Shown piece after piece: positions 23,008-31,020 of a DNA stretch of 34,476 nt (positions are counted from its first letter, which is position 1; each line of letters opens with the position of its first letter). This stretch comes from Thiothrix unzii (GTDB lineage: Bacteria > Pseudomonadota > Gammaproteobacteria > Thiotrichales > Thiotrichaceae). Where the stretch lies: contig NZ_CP072796.1 in the NCBI RefSeq assembly GCF_017901175.1, positions 1-34,476 of the forward strand, given 5' to 3'. The translations under genes were made by a program, and so were the position numbers. The notes below the pieces were generated by a model, which ran no database searches, was not told where the DNA came from, and saw nothing but the letters and a program-made list of their open reading frames with translations.

Positions 23008-23389
23008 GATACCTGATAAACGGCAACGATTTGACGGGGGTTTCCTGTATTGCGATAATGACCCTACGTTGTTTGAAGACGAACGTGCCAGCCTGAGGTA
23101 ATCGCAGAGGGCTAGGTCATAGGAGCAAAAGCACAGTTACCCATGACGTGCTGAACGTGGAGCAAAGCAATTTGCTTGGTGAATCAGATTAAATTCTGAC
23201 GCTGCGGGCGACGTTCCAACTACCCAACAAAAGCCACCCCCTGGGGGTGGCTTTTCTATTTTAGGATCGTTACCGCTTGATTACCTTTTCAATCCAAGAA
23301 ATTCCAAGCCACCCTAATAGGTTGTAAGTATTTGGTCTAACGTCTTTTGACTGGGTGAAGCCGGAGCGGGTAAGGTTCATAACAACCTT
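23008..23389. other. Intergenic region with a strong terminator
   Basis: No gene seen. A very strong terminator lies at 23229-23255 and nothing obvious upstream needs it on the + strand. The ~200 bases before it (from about 23030) could encode a small RNA. No clear promoter was identified. Confidence 0.35.
23229..23255 (+). terminator. Strong intrinsic terminator
   Basis: AAAAGCCACCCC/GGGGTGGCTTTT around CTG, then C-TATTTT. Works on both strands. Confidence 0.75.
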
Positions 23390-23581
23390 TTATTTACGTT
23401 TGCACCAAAAGAGGCTTAAAACCAGCGTTACCCCAGAAGCAGAAAATAGGGATAAAAGTGTGTTGGGTGTTGAACCAAGCGGCACATTTTCCCATAACCA
23501 ATCAGCTGTAAAAGCTTGCCAAAGAAACATTCCCACAAATACAAACAGTAGGCGAAGCTTCAGGGTGTTAACACATGCCAT
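23390..23581 (-). CDS. Small membrane protein, possible immunity protein
   Basis: A 63-residue protein with two hydrophobic segments (about 9-27 and 40-58) and a basic end. GAGGG lies seven bases before the ATG. It starts ten bases after the stop of the glycine-zipper peptide gene, on the same strand, which is how small membrane immunity proteins follow class II-like bacteriocin genes. No family match recognised; the role is inferred from context. Confidence 0.6.
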   Translation of the reverse strand: MACVNTLKLRLLFVFVGMFLWQAFTADWLWENVPLGSTPNTLLSLFSASGVTLVLSLFWCKRK

Positions 23582-23591
23582 TTTTTTCCCT

Positions 23592-24059
23592 CTAATTACA
23601 ACCTAATTGGTGAAGAGTGCCACCGCCGACAGTACCTGTCAGCATTCCTCCGGCAGCGCCCGCCGCAGCCGCACCAACTACTGCCCCAACGGGGCCGCCC
23701 GCAGCAAGCCCACTAACCGTACCGAGTACCAAACCACCTGCCCCGGCTGCGAGTCCATTTTCTGCGATAGATTTAACTGCCCCATCAGAATCACAAGTAT
23801 TGCCAGTATAACGGCTGGTCGCTTGCTGGGGAGGTGTTTCTGGTGGCATTTGTGGCGGTACGGCATCGTCCGCATAAGCGACAGAACTTCCTGTAATGGT
23901 GCTTAATACGCCATCCAGTAACTTTCCAACGTGCTCATCAACATCGGGATGTTCCGAGGGAAATAGAACTTGGGAAACGTCAGTTTTCCTGTCATTCATT
24001 TGCCAATGATCGGGCTGAAATCGGGCAGCATTAGATGTGGTTTTTGTTGAAATATCCAT
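23592..24059 (-). CDS. Bacteriocin-like peptide precursor with C-terminal glycine zipper
   Basis: The product has 155 residues if started at ATG 24059, which has AGGA nine bases upstream; a longer frame to 24080 is possible. The first ~85 residues are polar and acidic. After a proline-rich linker (about 70-85) comes a hydrophobic C-terminus of alternating Gly/Ala/Val with many G-x-x-x-G steps, closing with L-G-C-N. A second Cys precedes the zipper (T-C-D-S-D), so a disulfide is possible. The zipper resembles colicin V and class IIb pore-formers. No double-glycine leader or export genes are seen. An alternative is a glycine-zipper membrane protein of other role. Confidence 0.55.
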   Translation of the reverse strand: MDISTKTTSNAARFQPDHWQMNDRKTDVSQVLFPSEHPDVDEHVGKLLDGVLSTITGSSVAYADDAVPPQMPPETPPQQATSRYTGNTCDSDGAVKSIAENGLAAGAGGLVLGTVSGLAAGGPVGAVVGAAAAGAAGGMLTGTVGGGTLHQLGCN

Positions 24060-24308
24060 ATTAAACAATCCTATTAACATAAATCTGAGTCTTTATTCTA
24101 GCCATAAAATAGGTCGGTTTAGGAATTGAACACGGCTGCAAGGTGAAAGGTAGGAAAATAGTGATCAGCGGTTAATAAGTGGCATAATTTTGAGAAAGTT
24201 ACCCTATTTCACGATTTTTCTTATCGAAATTACTTTTACCACTTATGCTAGAATCTGCACCTGCCCACAAATGGCAAACTAAATAGTTACAATAATGCAG
24301 CCCAGTTA
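24060..24308. other. Divergent intergenic region
   Basis: AT-rich region between divergent genes and probably holding promoters for both. I cannot place -35/-10 pairs with confidence and see no repeats. Confidence 0.3.
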
Positions 24309-24554
24309 ATGACCATGACCCACTTAGATATTGCTTGGTACTTCGCCACGATACGTTGGCTTCCTCTTTTCCTGTTTGTCAGCATCGGCATTGCTGACCT
24401 TGTGGCACAGGCAGGCCGTAGCGAGCCAGTCCATTGGGTATTTCTGGCCATTTGCATTACTTTTGGCCTCCTGCTGTTTAGGGTTGGCTGCATCCTGATG
24501 GACTGCCAATCGGCTACGCAACCAAAATCAATACCCGTAGAAGGTAAAAAATAG
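24309..24554 (+). CDS. Small two-helix membrane protein
   Basis: 81 residues with two hydrophobic helices (about 15-35 and 41-62) and a polar tail. Divergent from the bacteriocin-like gene. No clear ribosome site before the ATG and no family recognised. Its position would suit a second immunity or export helper, but there is no direct support. Confidence 0.5.
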   Translation: MTMTHLDIAWYFATIRWLPLFLFVSIGIADLVAQAGRSEPVHWVFLAICITFGLLLFRVGCILMDCQSATQPKSIPVEGKK

Positions 24555-24647
24555 CCTGTTTGTTAATGCTTGATTTTAACGCTTATCAGAATTGCTTTAA
24601 AATCAATCGTGTGATTATAATACAAGCATAAGAGGGGGCTGTTAGAT

Positions 24648-24893
24648 TTGAATAAGGAAACGCTGGGGGAAATGGCTGGTGAAATTGCCAAGCTATTGCA
24701 TGGGCGTTCCGATCTTCCTAATACGAGCAGTTTGTCGACCCACATAGGGACACTTACCACGAGGAGTGGGATCTTAGTGCAGGTGATTGTTAGTGATACC
24801 AGTGGTAATGCGGTGTTGTCAGTTAGCGTTGAACTCCGTGCGCCACAGAAAAGCCCATCACAACTGACATTGATCAACCGAGTCCATGATTAA
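24648..24893 (+). CDS. Small soluble protein of unknown function
   Basis: 81 residues from a TTG start, with a G-rich ribosome site about ten bases upstream. A short N-terminal helix is followed by beta-strands with V-Q-V-I-V-S-D-T-S-G-N-A-V-L-S-V-S-V-E-L, a regular two-strand pattern. Not recognised. Confidence 0.5.
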   Translation: MNKETLGEMAGEIAKLLHGRSDLPNTSSLSTHIGTLTTRSGILVQVIVSDTSGNAVLSVSVELRAPQKSPSQLTLINRVHD

Positions 24894-25016
24894 CTGCGCG
24901 TCAATCATGATTTTCAGTATTCTACATTCAACCCAAGGTATTAAAAAATAACAGGCTAGATTTCTAACACCGAGGGAAAAAGTTGATTGGGCGGAACTCC
25001 ACTTTTGCCGTCCAGT

Positions 25017-25059
25017 GACGGGCTATGCCAGTGATGATCCTTACTGACATAGCCCATCA
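25017..25059 (+). promoter_or_regulatory. Long interrupted hairpin before the 65-residue gene
   Basis: GGGCTATG/CATAGCCC, then one mismatch, then CAGT/ACTG around a ten-base loop. It ends 16 bases before the next start codon, so it could control translation or be an operator. Confidence 0.5.
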
Positions 25060-25074
25060 CGAACACGCCAACCA

Positions 25075-25272
25075 ATGGATAACACGATGCAAATAACTGA
25101 AAAAGAAATCGAAGAGGCACTTCTGCTATTAAGCGAGGCTCATCAACAATTGTTGGATGCTGGTCACTACGGCGTGGATTTGCTGGTTTTTCGAGCTATT
25201 CAACTTTTGAGGGATTGTCCACCTCACCGTTTTAAGAGCATTAATCCACCGAGTCTACTTTTACAATCATGA
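25075..25272 (+). CDS. Small helical protein of unknown function
   Basis: 65 residues: an acidic helix (T-E-K-E-I-E-E-A-L-L-L-L-S-E-A) then a second helix (L-L-V-F-R-A-I-Q-L-L). It is followed by a terminator at 25284, which supports a real gene. Two possible ATG starts four codons apart. Not recognised. Confidence 0.5.
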   Translation: MDNTMQITEKEIEEALLLLSEAHQQLLDAGHYGVDLLVFRAIQLLRDCPPHRFKSINPPSLLLQS

Positions 25273-25283
25273 AATCCCTTTGG

Positions 25284-25315
25284 GGCATAGATTTTACTGC
25301 CTATGCCTCTTTTTT
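25284..25315 (+). terminator. Intrinsic terminator
   Basis: GGCATAG/CTATGCC stem followed by TCTTTTTT. Confidence 0.75.
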
Positions 25316-25324
25316 AGGGAATGA

Positions 25325-25522
25325 CTATCCCTGCCGGTAGAAAATAGTCTCGCACTGATGACAATGGAATTTGCTTTGGCGGCTTCTCAACAAGCGTTGC
25401 CACCAAGTGGGGGAAGAGCGTCTGACAAAAGCATTGCAGGCGGGGCACGCCGCCACATTGGCCGCAACATAGGGACTGAGCGGGGTGTTGTAGGGGATGG
25501 TGGCTGATAGTGTCCTTCTCAT
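25325..25522 (-). CDS. Small zinc-ribbon protein
   Basis: 65 residues with two Cys pairs, C-P-A-C near residue 26-29 and C-H-Q-C near 54-57, separated by a basic W/R-rich linker: a treble-clef or zinc-ribbon layout that usually binds nucleic acid or protein. I chose ATG 25522 because AGGA lies six bases upstream; a longer frame extends to 25579 through structured leader DNA. Convergent with the 25075 gene across the terminator. Function unknown. Confidence 0.6.
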   Translation of the reverse strand: MRRTLSATIPYNTPLSPYVAANVAACPACNAFVRRSSPTWWQRLLRSRQSKFHCHQCETIFYRQG

Positions 25523-25544
25523 GGGGCTTCCTTGCCAAAGATGG

Positions 25545-25599
25545 ACACCGGGGCGGGCGATCCCCGGTGTGCCGGTCAAGCAACACGGACTGTTGCTTG
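25545..25599 (-). promoter_or_regulatory. Two tandem perfect hairpins in the zinc-ribbon gene leader
   Basis: ACACCGGGG/CCCCGGTGT (25545-25570) and CAAGCAACA/TGTTGCTTG (25577-25599), both perfect nine-base stems. They stand 23-77 bases upstream of the start codon on the minus strand and may form a leader RNA structure or operators. Confidence 0.5.
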
Positions 25600-25961
25600 C
25601 TTACCTCACAACGCAAGACCTATTTGAGGACGGTGGGGTTCCCTTCCCTAATCTGTTTTTTTATCCATGAACTCGGTTGCAAGCTGAATGTAGGCTTAAT
25701 AGTGATGTTTGTCATGTTAATTTCTCAGTATGGTTAAAAGTTATTCACTTGAAAATGAATAATATATTGAATGGGTGAGCTTTGGCGATAACGTGCTGGG
25801 AAGCAGCAGCATGAACCAGTCAATACATCCGAAAATATGCCATCGAGAAGATAGCCAAGGATGGGTGATTTAATATTCACGCAGCCTACTGGTGGTCGAC
25901 ACTTCCCCGCCCTGCCCCTACCTGTTACCCTCAAACTATCGACAACACAGGAGGCACTGAC
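25600..25961. other. Leader region of DUF29 gene 2
   Basis: No gene supported. A TATTCA/TGAATA hairpin lies at about 25744-25763. The last ~45 bases, including the AGGAGG ribosome site, match the leader of DUF29 gene 1, so the duplicated module begins near 25915 on this side. Confidence 0.5.
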
Positions 25962-26405
25962 ATGGGTGCTGTAGCTTACGAAACTGATTTTTATGGCTGG
26001 ACATTGGAGCAGGCTGATTTGTTGCAGTCTGGGAAATTTGACAAGGTTGATTTAGGAAACCTGATAGAGGAATTGCATATCATGAGTGCCCGCGAACGTA
26101 GAGAGCTGATTAACCGTTTGCGAGTTTTAATGATGCACTTATTGAAATGGCGATACCAGCCATCTTACCGTGGACGTAGCTGGGAACTGACGATCAATAA
26201 TCAGCGTGATGAACTAGCGATACACTTAGAAGATAACCCAAGCCTTATGCCAAGAATCCCTGAAGCGACGATCAAGGCGTATCCTATGGCGAAACGTGAT
26301 GCTGAAAAAGAAACCGGCATTCCGGGTAAACAGTTTCCCGTTGATTGCCCGTGGACATTTGAGCAACTCATGGACGCGGAGTTCTGGCCTGAACCAGTTG
26401 AATGA
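25962..26405 (+). CDS. DUF29-family protein, module 2
   Basis: 147 residues, same family and same first six residues (M-G-A-V-A-Y) as the copy at 12454, but clearly diverged through the middle. Helix pattern, L-M-M-H-L-L-K-W-R-Y-Q and the final C-P-W-T-F-E-Q-L are conserved. AGGAGG lies upstream. It stands at the same module position as copy 1, on the far side of the membrane protein genes, though here two small genes intervene. Function unknown. Confidence 0.8.
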   Translation: MGAVAYETDFYGWTLEQADLLQSGKFDKVDLGNLIEELHIMSARERRELINRLRVLMMHLLKWRYQPSYRGRSWELTINNQRDELAIHLEDNPSLMPRIPEATIKAYPMAKRDAEKETGIPGKQFPVDCPWTFEQLMDAEFWPEPVE

Positions 26406-26446
26406 GAAAGGCCGGGTTAACACTTTTTCTTGTAACAGGAGAGCAT

Positions 26447-26902
26447 ATGAAGCTATTTGTCGTTATTTCACTGGCAGCCCTGTTGGCTGGTTGTGCCACA
26501 CCCAATGATGCAGTGAGTAATAAATCATCGTCACAGCATGGCAATGCAGCAATACGCTACAACCCTGAGTCAGTGCAGATGGTTAGCATTGATGGGAAGG
26601 CATATCCACGCCCTACGCTTGCACAAGCTGTCGTAACGGGACAACCCGATACGTATGTCACGCCCGGTAAACATAAAATTGTGGCAACACTCGATTTTAG
26701 GATTCAAGGCTTCTCCCGGACTGTTTCGCCAATCCCTAAAGAAGCCTGCTTCATTGCGGAGTCTGGCAAAACTTACAATGTTAGTGCGCTAATAGTACCA
26801 AGGAAGCTCTTTGATACAACAACGCCAATTGACTGGAATCCAGTCATTTCTGAATTTGTTACGGCACTCGATGCAAAAAATGTCACCCAGACGTGTAATT
26901 AA
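26447..26902 (+). CDS. Lipoprotein of unknown function
   Basis: 151 residues with a lipobox L-L-A-G-C at residues 12-16, so a lipid-anchored envelope protein. The mature domain looks beta-rich with two later Cys (in E-A-C-F and near the C-terminal T-C-N), which could form a disulfide. AGGAGAG lies in front of the ATG. It follows DUF29 gene 2 by 41 bases and may be co-transcribed; module 1 has no equal. Family not recognised; the P-G-K-H-K-I-V-A-T-L segment resembles small PEGA-like lipoproteins. Confidence 0.72.
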   Translation: MKLFVVISLAALLAGCATPNDAVSNKSSSQHGNAAIRYNPESVQMVSIDGKAYPRPTLAQAVVTGQPDTYVTPGKHKIVATLDFRIQGFSRTVSPIPKEACFIAESGKTYNVSALIVPRKLFDTTTPIDWNPVISEFVTALDAKNVTQTCN

Positions 26903-26937
26903 TTTGCGTCTCCTCATGCCAAGCCATAAATAACAAA

Positions 26938-26953
26938 GCCGCCGGAAGGCGGC
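26938..26953 (+). terminator. Hairpin after the lipoprotein gene
   Basis: GCCGCC/GGCGGC with a GGAA loop, then CTGTTT. A weak T-run, so a modest terminator. Confidence 0.5.
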
Positions 26954-27111
26954 CTGTTTCCCCAAGAGCATCAGGCTAAACCTGACGGTCAAGGGGGGAG
27001 TTGTGGATTCATACTATGGCATTACCGCGATAACTACAATGCGCTTGCTCACCGGCTTCCTCCGCCGTTTTGCTTCTCTGCCCTACCCTATCTCACTGGG
27101 TATTTTTAAGT

Positions 27112-27160
27112 GGGTAACAATTTTGTTATTGCTGATGGGTAACAGATTTGTTATTATTAA
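27112..27160. promoter_or_regulatory. GTAACA/TGTTA half-site cluster
   Basis: Two imperfect dyads: AACAA/TTGTT at about 27117-27128 and TAACA/TGTTA at about 27139-27153. They resemble the palindrome of repeat B and lie upstream of the 89-residue gene. Possibly the same regulator. Confidence 0.4.
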
Positions 27161-27193
27161 CCCATTGAATCCCATTAAGCAGGCATCTCTAAC

Positions 27194-27463
27194 ATGGCAA
27201 GCACGACGAAAACTTTTACAATCAGTGGCTCGGTTTGGGTCAACAAAGAATGGGAAGAATGCTTATTAGTTGACGTTAAAGCCAATACGGTAAAGCAGGC
27301 AATGGAGCGGTTTGCCACCAAACATAAAAGCTTTTTTCTGCGTCATTGGAAATTTGAAGTTCATCAGTGGAACTCTGATAAACCCGATTATTTTACTTTC
27401 TACAGAGATTTGGTATCCGGCAAGTTTCAGCAAGAGAACCCCGTAACCGCCAACGGGGTGTGA
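27194..27463 (+). CDS. Small soluble protein of unknown function
   Basis: 89 residues with a mixed alpha/beta pattern: strands T-F-T-I-S-G-S-V-W-V and E-C-L-L-V-D-V-K-A, then a helix (V-K-Q-A-M-E-R-F-A) and aromatic-rich C-terminal strands. The ribosome site is weak. Convergent with the large membrane gene. The V-x-A-x-T-V-K-Q-A-M pattern resembles small proteins with a predicted ferredoxin-like fold. Not recognised further. Confidence 0.5.
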   Translation: MASTTKTFTISGSVWVNKEWEECLLVDVKANTVKQAMERFATKHKSFFLRHWKFEVHQWNSDKPDYFTFYRDLVSGKFQQENPVTANGV

Positions 27464-27540
27464 CCAGCGCCGCCCCAACCCTTTCCCATGCGTGTTTTCC
27501 TCTTGGTTGCGGGCAAGGCTTGCGCCCTGCCCTTGGTTGA

Positions 27541-29025
27541 TTAAGCCAAAAGGTATTTCTGCTTACGGTTGCCGGGAACGTATTCAGGATTAAGCGTTAA
27601 CTTTCCCTCGGCTACAGCCCTGTCACCGAACTGCTGCCAAACCTCTGAGAGCTTGGCCTTGTTGAAACCTAACTGTTTGGAATCCACATGGGTGTTCACA
27701 AAGTCAGAAAAAACACTCTCTGATACCTTCACACTGCCCTCCACTACCCCGCCGATCCATAGGGGGTAAAGGTGAGTGATTTCCCCTTTCTCACTACCCT
27801 TTAGGTAGTCCGGGGTAGTCGGGGTAGCGGGCTTGTTTGGGGTAGCTGTCCCACTACCCTTTAGGTAGTCTGGGGTAGCCGGAGTAGGGCGGTCGAGTGG
27901 TGCATCCCGGAACTGTTGCCCCCCTTGGCGCAACTCAGTACGGTAGGTCATGCCAGCCAATTCCATTGCCTTGGCAAGCTGTTCCGGGGATTGTTTGAAG
28001 CCGCTGCTTTCACGCACTTGCAGGTTATCCAGCGTGTCGGCGGCACTGTGGTACACCTGTTCCCGTGCCTGTTGTGCCTTCGCCATTTCGGTGGCGATGG
28101 TTTCCCCCGTTTTGTGGAGCAGGGAAGCACTGCCAGTTTGCAGGGTTGGCTCAGGCTTGGTGGTAGCTACTGGAGGTTTTGCCAACTTGTCGGCATTCAT
28201 CCGGCGTAGGGCATTGCCGTAGGCAAACACGGCTAGGATGTGTTGCAACTCAAAGATAGTAATCATCACGGCTACTGCCACGATCATGCCGTCATTGGTG
28301 TCACCACCCACCGCCTTGCCGACCACCTTGAACATGGGCTTGTCGAAACGCTCAAGCAGCTTTTCATTGTGGGCGTTGGTTTTATCCACCAGCTCACCGC
28401 TGACCGTTGCGGCGGTCTGGTTAGCCATGTCGATAGCCTTCAATGCACCCGTGACTTTGCCCTCGCTGACATGGCAATCCTTCACACGGCCTTGCTTGAG
28501 CATTTCTTGGCACTTGTTTAAATTGGCTTGCGCTTTCATCAGTGCATCCGTCAAGGCAGGGGAGGTGTTGATGGCCACACTCCCCACCTCGGCAGGTTTC
28601 AACAACCCCACCTGTTCCGCTGCATTGTTGCTGATGTGTTGTTGGTTACTGGTTGCGCTGAACAACTCAAACAGGATACCCGCAGACGCAAACAAGACCA
28701 TCGCGAAACGTTGCCCCGCCGTCATGTGGAAACCCTCAGAGCGGTTTAAGGCGATGTCCTCGTAAACCGCCTCCTTGCTGGAGGCAAGGAAATAGGCAAG
28801 GATAAAACTGGTCACAGAAAATACTGCCAAGGCGCTGTATTCGTTACTGTTGTTTTCAAGAAACGACGCAATACCCCACACATCAGAAACGTACAGCATA
28901 AACACCGCAACAATGTACAAGCAAAATGTTGCCCACCGCGCCCACTGCATCAGGTGATAAGCGCGAACTGCCCGTGCCTTGGCATCGAAAATGGCGGCGG
29001 TGTCGTTTGTAAACATGGATTTCAT
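27541..29025 (-). CDS. Large membrane protein of the replicon module, copy 2
   Basis: 494 residues. It is the same as the protein at 12937-14442 for the first ~383 residues apart from a handful of substitutions (for example I/S at 63), with four membrane helices and a periplasmic loop containing two Cys. From about residue 384 it differs completely: a repeated T-P-D-Y-L-K-G-S linker, a new middle part, and a C-terminal unit that keeps only the pattern W...R-A-V-x-E-G-x-L-T-x-N-P...K-Y-x-L-A. I infer a constant membrane part and a variable, probably cytoplasmic, specificity part. Family unknown. Confidence 0.75.
   Translation of the reverse strand: MKSMFTNDTAAIFDAKARAVRAYHLMQWARWATFCLYIVAVFMLYVSDVWGIASFLENNSNEYSALAVFSVTSFILAYFLASSKEAVYEDIALNRSEGFHMTAGQRFAMVLFASAGILFELFSATSNQQHISNNAAEQVGLLKPAEVGSVAINTSPALTDALMKAQANLNKCQEMLKQGRVKDCHVSEGKVTGALKAIDMANQTAATVSGELVDKTNAHNEKLLERFDKPMFKVVGKAVGGDTNDGMIVAVAVMITIFELQHILAVFAYGNALRRMNADKLAKPPVATTKPEPTLQTGSASLLHKTGETIATEMAKAQQAREQVYHSAADTLDNLQVRESSGFKQSPEQLAKAMELAGMTYRTELRQGGQQFRDAPLDRPTPATPDYLKGSGTATPNKPATPTTPDYLKGSEKGEITHLYPLWIGGVVEGSVKVSESVFSDFVNTHVDSKQLGFNKAKLSEVWQQFGDRAVAEGKLTLNPEYVPGNRKQKYLLA
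27793..27869. repeat. Paired palindromes in the variable 3' end of the membrane gene, copy 2
   Basis: Two copies of ACTACC/GGTAGT around CTTTA, at 27793-27809 and 27853-27869, 60 bases apart, with GGGGTAG repeats between. They encode the repeated D-Y-L-K-G-S. Copy 1 carries two different palindromes at the corresponding place. Confidence 0.5.
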
Positions 29026-29416
29026 GGTGATTCCCCCTTAAAACATCCCAACCAGCAAAAACATCCCTAAACAGATCAACAGCGTTTCAGCGTCGTCGTA
29101 GCCCGTCAGCACCGCATAGGTGAAGAACAGGGCAAGCGCGAATTGCCCAGACAAGGCAATCGCCGAAACGCCAAAAAGCTGAAAATACGTAAAGATGCAG
29201 TAGGCGATGTAGAGCAGGGCAGTCACAGCCAACAGCCGCACCACCACATGGAAGAACAACGCCCAATCGACAGGGGCAGGGGGGTTAGGCGTGGATACCG
29301 TCGTATCCCTAGGGGTAGTAGCGTGGTTGTCTGTAAAGTGTTCGCGCACAGACGGGCGCAGGTTGCTATCATGCGTGTGCATTTTCAGTTTCCCGTATAA
29401 ATTGAAAGTGAAGTCC
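27878..29416. repeat. Long duplication, copy 2 (with 13295-14832)
   Basis: Near-identical to the module 1 segment and in the same orientation. Crossing over between the two would split the plasmid into two circles, each carrying one rep and one origin. Confidence 0.9.
29038..29382 (-). CDS. Small membrane protein of the replicon module, copy 2
   Basis: 114 residues from the ATG at 29382, identical to copy 1 except for one visible change (P for H near residue 34). Three hydrophobic segments. I prefer this start because it is the conserved one; a longer frame reaching 29433 runs into non-conserved sequence. It lies 12 bases before the large membrane gene and 90 bases after the rep stop. Confidence 0.7.
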   Translation of the reverse strand: MHTHDSNLRPSVREHFTDNHATTPRDTTVSTPNPPAPVDWALFFHVVVRLLAVTALLYIAYCIFTYFQLFGVSAIALSGQFALALFFTYAVLTGYDDAETLLICLGMFLLVGMF

Positions 29417-29472
29417 CGCCTCAGAAGGCTCAATTTCTGGGGTAGGGCGACTATGTTACAAATAGTTACAAT

Positions 29473-30741
29473 TTAAGCTTCTGCTTCATCCTCCTTGTCG
29501 GCATTCGCCGCATCATACATCTCACGTTTTTGGGCAAATTCCGCTTTCAGTAGCTCAGCTTGTTGCCACAGCTCGGCACTGCCTTGCGCCTTGGATTGCT
29601 GTTGCAGTGCTTTGATCTCATTGATCAGGTTGTTCAGGTCGGCAAGGGTCACAGCCGGTGGGGCGGCTGGTGCAGCGGTTTTAGCAGCCTGTTGTTGCTC
29701 GATCTCCCAGTCATGCCCGTAGTCAATAGCCAACGCGCCACTGAGGTAGCCTGCGTAGTTTTTAGAGGCATGAGCGTTGCTATACAGGATGTTACGTTTC
29801 ACGTAATCAAAGCCCTGTTGCTGTTCGGCAGCCTCAATCGTTGCGCGTACTGCCTTTTTGGCCCGGTGGGCTTCGGGGACAAAGGACAGTAGGGTAGCTA
29901 CTAAGTCCAAGTCAGAATCCAAGCCGGGGAGGGTGGTTTGCGCTGGTGTCAGCGGCTGTTGCAGGAACAGTTCCGGGCGTTGGATCGGGAAGACCCGGAA
30001 GCTGATGGATGCGACACGCCGACCGTGGCGGATTTCGTCGTATTCAAAACTGATGTCGGCTTTGGCAGAGAGTTCTTTTTTAGCTGTTTCAAGAACCCGC
30101 CGTTTAAAGTCTGGATACTCAGAATAAAGCTCCATAGCAGCTTGTGGCTTATCAAACTTATCCTGTCGTGGGATAGCTTCGATGCTGACTCCCAAAACCT
30201 TACGCAACTCACTCAATTCAAAATCATAAGTTTTAGCATAAGGATTATGATCGCGTTTTTGCTTGAGTAGCATATACAGGCGTAGTGTGTACTGGCTTTT
30301 AAAGCTCAGCAGCATAGTGAGTTTGTACTGCGTGAAGTTGCTTTTAAGGTTAAGCAGGAAGGGGATCATGGCCTCACTCAGTTGCACATCAACCATCCCT
30401 GTACCATCGACATATTCTGCTTGTGCCATCCACGTCGTCTGCACTAAACGTCCCGGAGATTTGATTTCGACGTAACGTGTGACAATGGAATGGGTAATTT
30501 TCTTCATTTCCTCATAGGCAGAACCCTTAGCCACACCGAGAAAATCTGCAAACTCCGCAACAGGAATACGGTAAACCGTCATTTTAGTGTCATTTGGCTG
30601 CACTTTAGACATGACAGTGAACAATAAACGCATTTCACCCAAAGGCAGAGCATAACGTGCTGATACCAATTCATTGGACTGCGTGACAATCGCTGATGAG
30701 CGAGGGAGCTTCCTTCTCTGTTTTCTTAGTTCCTTGACCAT
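29473..30741 (-). CDS. repB: Rep_3-family replication initiator, module 2
   Basis: 422 residues. The N-terminal two-winged-helix part (about 20-265) has Rep_3 marks: L-V-S-A-R-Y-A-L-P-L-G-E-M-R-L-L near residue 25-41, Y-R-I-P-V-A-E-F-A near 60, S-Q-Y-T-L-R-L-Y-M-L-L-K-Q-K-R near 150. The C-terminal ~150 residues are an Ala/Gln-rich, helical extension with a coiled-coil-like end not present in Rep 1. It shows no useful sequence similarity to Rep 1 beyond the family pattern. It should bind the 21-base iterons at 30855-30975 and the inverted copies over its own start. CAGG of an inverted iteron serves as the apparent ribosome site. Confidence 0.88.
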   Translation of the reverse strand: MVKELRKQRRKLPRSSAIVTQSNELVSARYALPLGEMRLLFTVMSKVQPNDTKMTVYRIPVAEFADFLGVAKGSAYEEMKKITHSIVTRYVEIKSPGRLVQTTWMAQAEYVDGTGMVDVQLSEAMIPFLLNLKSNFTQYKLTMLLSFKSQYTLRLYMLLKQKRDHNPYAKTYDFELSELRKVLGVSIEAIPRQDKFDKPQAAMELYSEYPDFKRRVLETAKKELSAKADISFEYDEIRHGRRVASISFRVFPIQRPELFLQQPLTPAQTTLPGLDSDLDLVATLLSFVPEAHRAKKAVRATIEAAEQQQGFDYVKRNILYSNAHASKNYAGYLSGALAIDYGHDWEIEQQQAAKTAAPAAPPAVTLADLNNLINEIKALQQQSKAQGSAELWQQAELLKAEFAQKREMYDAANADKEDEAEA

Positions 30742-30744
30742 CGA

Positions 30745-30775
30745 CGAAACCTGACAAATTTGTGGTGAAACCTGA
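30745..30775. promoter_or_regulatory. Inverted iteron operator over the rep 2 start
   Basis: One full and one half iteron in the opposite orientation (GAAACCTGACAAATTTGTGG, then TGAAACCTGA) directly before the rep ATG. Inverted iterons at rep promoters are the standard sites for autorepression by Rep dimers. Confidence 0.75.
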
Positions 30776-30854
30776 AGTTTTTTTTGCTTCTTACTGTTAA
30801 GCCTAACTACAGCTCAGTTTTATTAGGCATTAAACGAAACTTCAGCGAAGATTA

Positions 30855-30975
30855 CCACAAATTTGTCAGGTTTCACCACAAATTTGTCAGGTTTCACCAC
30901 AAATTTGTCAGGTTTCACCACAAATTTGTCAGGTTTCACCACAAATTTGTCAGGTTTCACCACAAATTTGTCAGG
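30855..30975. repeat. Six 21-base iterons of origin 2
   Basis: Units starting CCACAAATTTGTCAGG at 30855, 30876, 30897, 30918, 30939 and 30960 (last one truncated to 16 bases). The period is 21 against 22 in origin 1, and the sequence is unrelated. Confidence 0.92.
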
Positions 30976-31020
30976 ATTAAAAAGATAATTATTTGATTAA
31001 ATTAGATAAAAACACGCTAC

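Larger units (their letters stand above)
30742..31020. other. Origin of replication 2 (iteron type)
   Basis: The promoter of rep 2 overlaps inverted iterons (30745-30775); then come six direct iterons and an AT-rich run (about 30976-31020). No perfect DnaA box seen by eye. Same plan as origin 1. Confidence 0.75.

Noticed and set aside
25734-25934. 66-residue minus-strand frame upstream of DUF29 gene 2
   Set aside because: It overlaps the conserved DUF29 leader and has no ribosome site or recognisable pattern.
30784-30996. 70-residue frame with a repeated seven-residue unit
   Set aside because: It is the translation of the 21-base iterons, not a gene.
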